A stretch of 51,494 nucleotides of DNA, from contig CAMPKJ010000005.1 of NCBI GenBank assembly GCA_946887105.1, positions 1 to 51,494 of the forward strand, written 5' to 3'. A model generated the notes under the pieces. It did no database searches. It saw only the letters and a program-made list of their open reading frames with translations, and was not told the DNA's origin. The first letter of the stretch is position 1; the number at the start of each line of letters is the position of its first letter. The stretch is from an uncultured Acidobacteriota bacterium. GTDB taxonomy: Bacteria; Acidobacteriota; Thermoanaerobaculia; Gp7-AA8. Positions 49,522 through 51,494 of this stretch are shown here, piece after piece. A program made the position numbers and the translations under genes.

Positions 49522-51494
49522 TCTGCCGACACCCGGTTCACGAATGCCTTGATCGCGCCCGGCACGCCCGCGGGCAGCTGACGCCACCACGCCAGCGTGG
49601 TGTAGATGAACGCGCCCTTGCCGTGCTTCGCGTACAGCTCGGCGCCCGTTTTCTCCGGCTCGCCCGGATCGTTCATGCCGAACAGCGGGACGTATTTCGC
49701 GTCCCATTCATTCGTGAAGTACAGCCCGCGCTCCTGCACCCAGCCCTGGAAATCGGCGGCTGCGATTTTGTTCGGCGTGTTCAGCAGCGGATGCGCGGGA
49801 TCGAGGAATCGCACCGGCGCCTCCTCGACCGTCACGCGATCGCGCGAGATCTTGAACGGATACGGCCCGGGCGTCTCGACCACTACGTCGCCGAGCGTGT
49901 TGTACTGCACGACCATCGTGCCGCCGTTCTCGACGTACTGCATCAGCCGCGGATGGGCCGCCTTCAGCCGCCTGCGCGTGTTGTAGGCGCGGATGCCGGT
50001 CACGATCGCGTCGTACTGCGCGAAATCGCCGCGGTCGAGATCGGCGTCGCTGAGCAGCACCACCGTGTAGCCGACCTGGCGGAGCACGTTCGGGACGTCG
50101 TCGCCGGAGCCCATCACGTAGCCGATGCGCGTGCCGCGGCGTTTGATGTCCGCGCGCACGCCCTCGGCGGTCGCCTGACCGATCACGCGTTGCGCGGGGA
50201 TGTGCGGATACTCGATGTCGGTGATGGCCTCGCTGAGCCGCGTCTCGCCGGCTTTCACCTCCGCGCGAAGCGTCGCGGTGCTCTCGCCCGCGGGCGGCGT
50301 GACGTTGAACAGCGCGGAGCCTTCCGCGCCCTTGCCGCTGAAGGTCACCGGCACCGACGCCGGCTCCGCCTTCCAGCCTTGCGGCACGACCAGCGACACC
50401 GAGGCGTCGATCGTTGCGCCGGCGCTGCCGAAGCTGCGCATCGAGACGCTGACCGGCCGCGGCTTCGCGTCGGGGAAGACGTAGACACTCGAGTCGAGCT
50501 TCGCCGCGACCTGCGGCACCGCATCGACTTCGCGCACGATCTCGCCCTGCACGGGATCGGTCACGCGGAACACCGTCGGCACCGTGAAGATCAACGTGTT
50601 CGACGTTAGATCGCCTTGGGGATCATCGAGCGAGACATGAATCGGGATCTCGATCGGGTTGTCGGGGCGTCCGACCAGCTGCGGATCGGCGACGGTGTAG
50701 AGCCCTTTCGACGGCGGCTGCGCCAGCCAGTACGGTTGCGTGCGGAACGAGGCGTCGGACAGCTCGAGCACGAGATCGGTCTTGACCGGCTTGTTGTTTT
50801 CGAGACGCACGCCCGGCGCCTTGCTCGGATTGGCCAGGAGCGACGCCACCATCGACAGGCGGAACGGATAGTCGGAGCGATTGACGACGGTCACGCTGAC
50901 GGGCAGCTTCTGTCCGGCCGTGATGGTCGACTCCGCGGCTGCGACGTCGATGGCCAGGCCGGCGCAGTCGCGGATCGCGTCGAGCAGCTCGCGCTGTTTC
51001 TGCTCGAGCCACGGCTTGCGCGTCAGCGACCAGTCGGGATTTGCGCGCAGCCGCTCCAGCGCCGCGTGCGCCTGCAGCAGCAGCGGCAACGAGGCCTGCG
51101 GGTTCTTCATGTCGAACGTGTCCGCCGCGCGCTGCAGCAGATCGCCCACGTTCTCACCGCCGGGATAGCGCGCCCAGCGCGTGTCGACGCCTTCGTAGAG
51201 GTTCTTCTGCGCGGGCTCGCCGCCGCGATGATCGAAGTAGTTGATGATCGAGCCGCGCCGCTCGGCGGAGCCGAAGCCCTGGCTTTTGTGCTCGCTGCGG
51301 CTCTCCGCTGCGATCTCCGTGTAGGCGCGGCCGAGGAGCGGATTGAAGGCGCCGAGATCGATGCGCAGCGATTTCGCGAGCGCGGGATCGTTGGGATCGA
51401 CGGGGCGGAAGGAGAAGCGGTTCCAGAAAATCCGCTTGGCCTGCCACGGCGAAACGTACTTCAGCTGCTCCGGAAATTTCGTCGCGTCCGCCGC
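49518..51494 (-). CDS. PIG-L/LmbE-type multidomain deacetylase, C-terminal part (cut by window edge)
   Basis: The last 658 codons of a longer gene; the start and any catalytic HPDD motif lie outside. The visible part has a helical stretch (about the first 170 residues), beta-sandwich domains (SVTVVNRSDYPFRLS, PVTFSGKGAEGSALFNV), and a C-terminal flavodoxin/GATase-like fold with GTRIGYVMGSGDDVPNVLRQ, VTGIRAYNTRRRL and MVVQYNTLGD. This C-terminal layout is known from long PIG-L-family deacetylases of Acidobacteriota and Bacteroidota. It is the first gene visible of an operon with the 35-residue protein and the SSS transporter. Confidence 0.78.
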   Translation of the reverse strand, partial: AADATKFPEQLKYVSPWQAKRIFWNRFSFRPVDPNDPALAKSLRIDLGAFNPLLGRAYTEIAAESRSEHKSQGFGSAERRGSIINYFDHRGGEPAQKNLYEGVDTRWARYPGGENVGDLLQRAADTFDMKNPQASLPLLLQAHAALERLRANPDWSLTRKPWLEQKQRELLDAIRDCAGLAIDVAAAESTITAGQKLPVSVTVVNRSDYPFRLSMVASLLANPSKAPGVRLENNKPVKTDLVLELSDASFRTQPYWLAQPPSKGLYTVADPQLVGRPDNPIEIPIHVSLDDPQGDLTSNTLIFTVPTVFRVTDPVQGEIVREVDAVPQVAAKLDSSVYVFPDAKPRPVSVSMRSFGSAGATIDASVSLVVPQGWKAEPASVPVTFSGKGAEGSALFNVTPPAGESTATLRAEVKAGETRLSEAITDIEYPHIPAQRVIGQATAEGVRADIKRRGTRIGYVMGSGDDVPNVLRQVGYTVVLLSDADLDRGDFAQYDAIVTGIRAYNTRRRLKAAHPRLMQYVENGGTMVVQYNTLGDVVVETPGPYPFKISRDRVTVEEAPVRFLDPAHPLLNTPNKIAAADFQGWVQERGLYFTNEWDAKYVPLFGMNDPGEPEKTGAELYAKHGKGAFIYTTLAWWRQLPAGVPGAIKAFVNRVSAE

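Overview
The window is high-GC, densely coding bacterial DNA with genes on both strands in short, tightly packed operons; many neighbours share start and stop bases (ATGA, GTGA, TAATG). The content (groESL under CIRCE, single-chain 2-oxoacid dehydrogenase E1, DUF2911, a PIG-L-type deacetylase fragment beside a sodium:solute symporter, PA-domain secreted proteases, a TonB receptor, palindromic micro-repeats) suggests a Gram-negative bacterium, most likely Acidobacteriota. That placement is inference from gene content; no rRNA, tRNA, CRISPR array, integrase or transposase was seen.

Layout. 1-4.3 kb: groEL (cut by the window edge), groES with promoter and CIRCE operator, a coiled-coil protein, corA and ald. 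4.3-9.7 kb: two secreted proteases with PA domains plus a small exported protein, a CoA-binding protein and a hydrolase with two alpha/beta domains in one chain. 9.7-18.2 kb: a minus-strand operon running HIT, TetR (FadR-like), CPBP membrane protease, large Nfn/PyrK-like iron-sulfur flavoprotein, then an antitoxin and a frameshifted ParE-like toxin. 18.2-25.6 kb: aldo/keto reductase, a small-protein/nucleotidyltransferase pair, fused E1, a BlaI/BlaR-type operon carrying an S33 peptidase, and a deletion remnant of the nucleotidyltransferase pair. 25.6-32.7 kb: polytopic membrane protein, frame-broken YheT-like hydrolase, TonB receptor without a normal stop, DEAD-box helicase. 32.7-38.9 kb: 5'-nucleotidase lipoprotein, DUF4126, D-Ala-D-Ala ligase-like protein, zinc-ribbon protein, membrane protein. 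38.9-43.7 kb: a seven-gene minus-strand operon that looks like an uncharacterised secreted-peptide system (thioredoxin-like protein, C39 protease, four-cysteine precursor, ABC exporter, polytopic membrane protein, MauE-like redox protein). 43.9-51.5 kb: small zinc-ribbon protein, DUF2911, a HEXXH lipoprotein, AraC regulator, SSS transporter, a 35-residue membrane protein and the C-terminal part of a PIG-L-type multidomain deacetylase.

Two things stand out. First, the peptide operon at 38.9-43.7 kb joins Sec export, C39 processing and a MauD/MauE-like disulfide pair around one small Cys-containing precursor. Second, hairpins built from a 10-bp unit (GTTCCTCGGA) sit inside three protein genes. 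The unit has no stop codon in any of six frames; two host genes stay in frame and the third (YheT-like) is broken. Other hairpin families (7-bp and 8-bp units, and a CCCTCACCC type) lie between genes. A further pattern is a -10-like hexamer placed 6-10 nt before several start codons with no Shine-Dalgarno sequence, suggesting frequent leaderless transcription. No gene-free stretch exceeds 300 bases; the longest, 43684-43893, holds a promoter and a palindrome.
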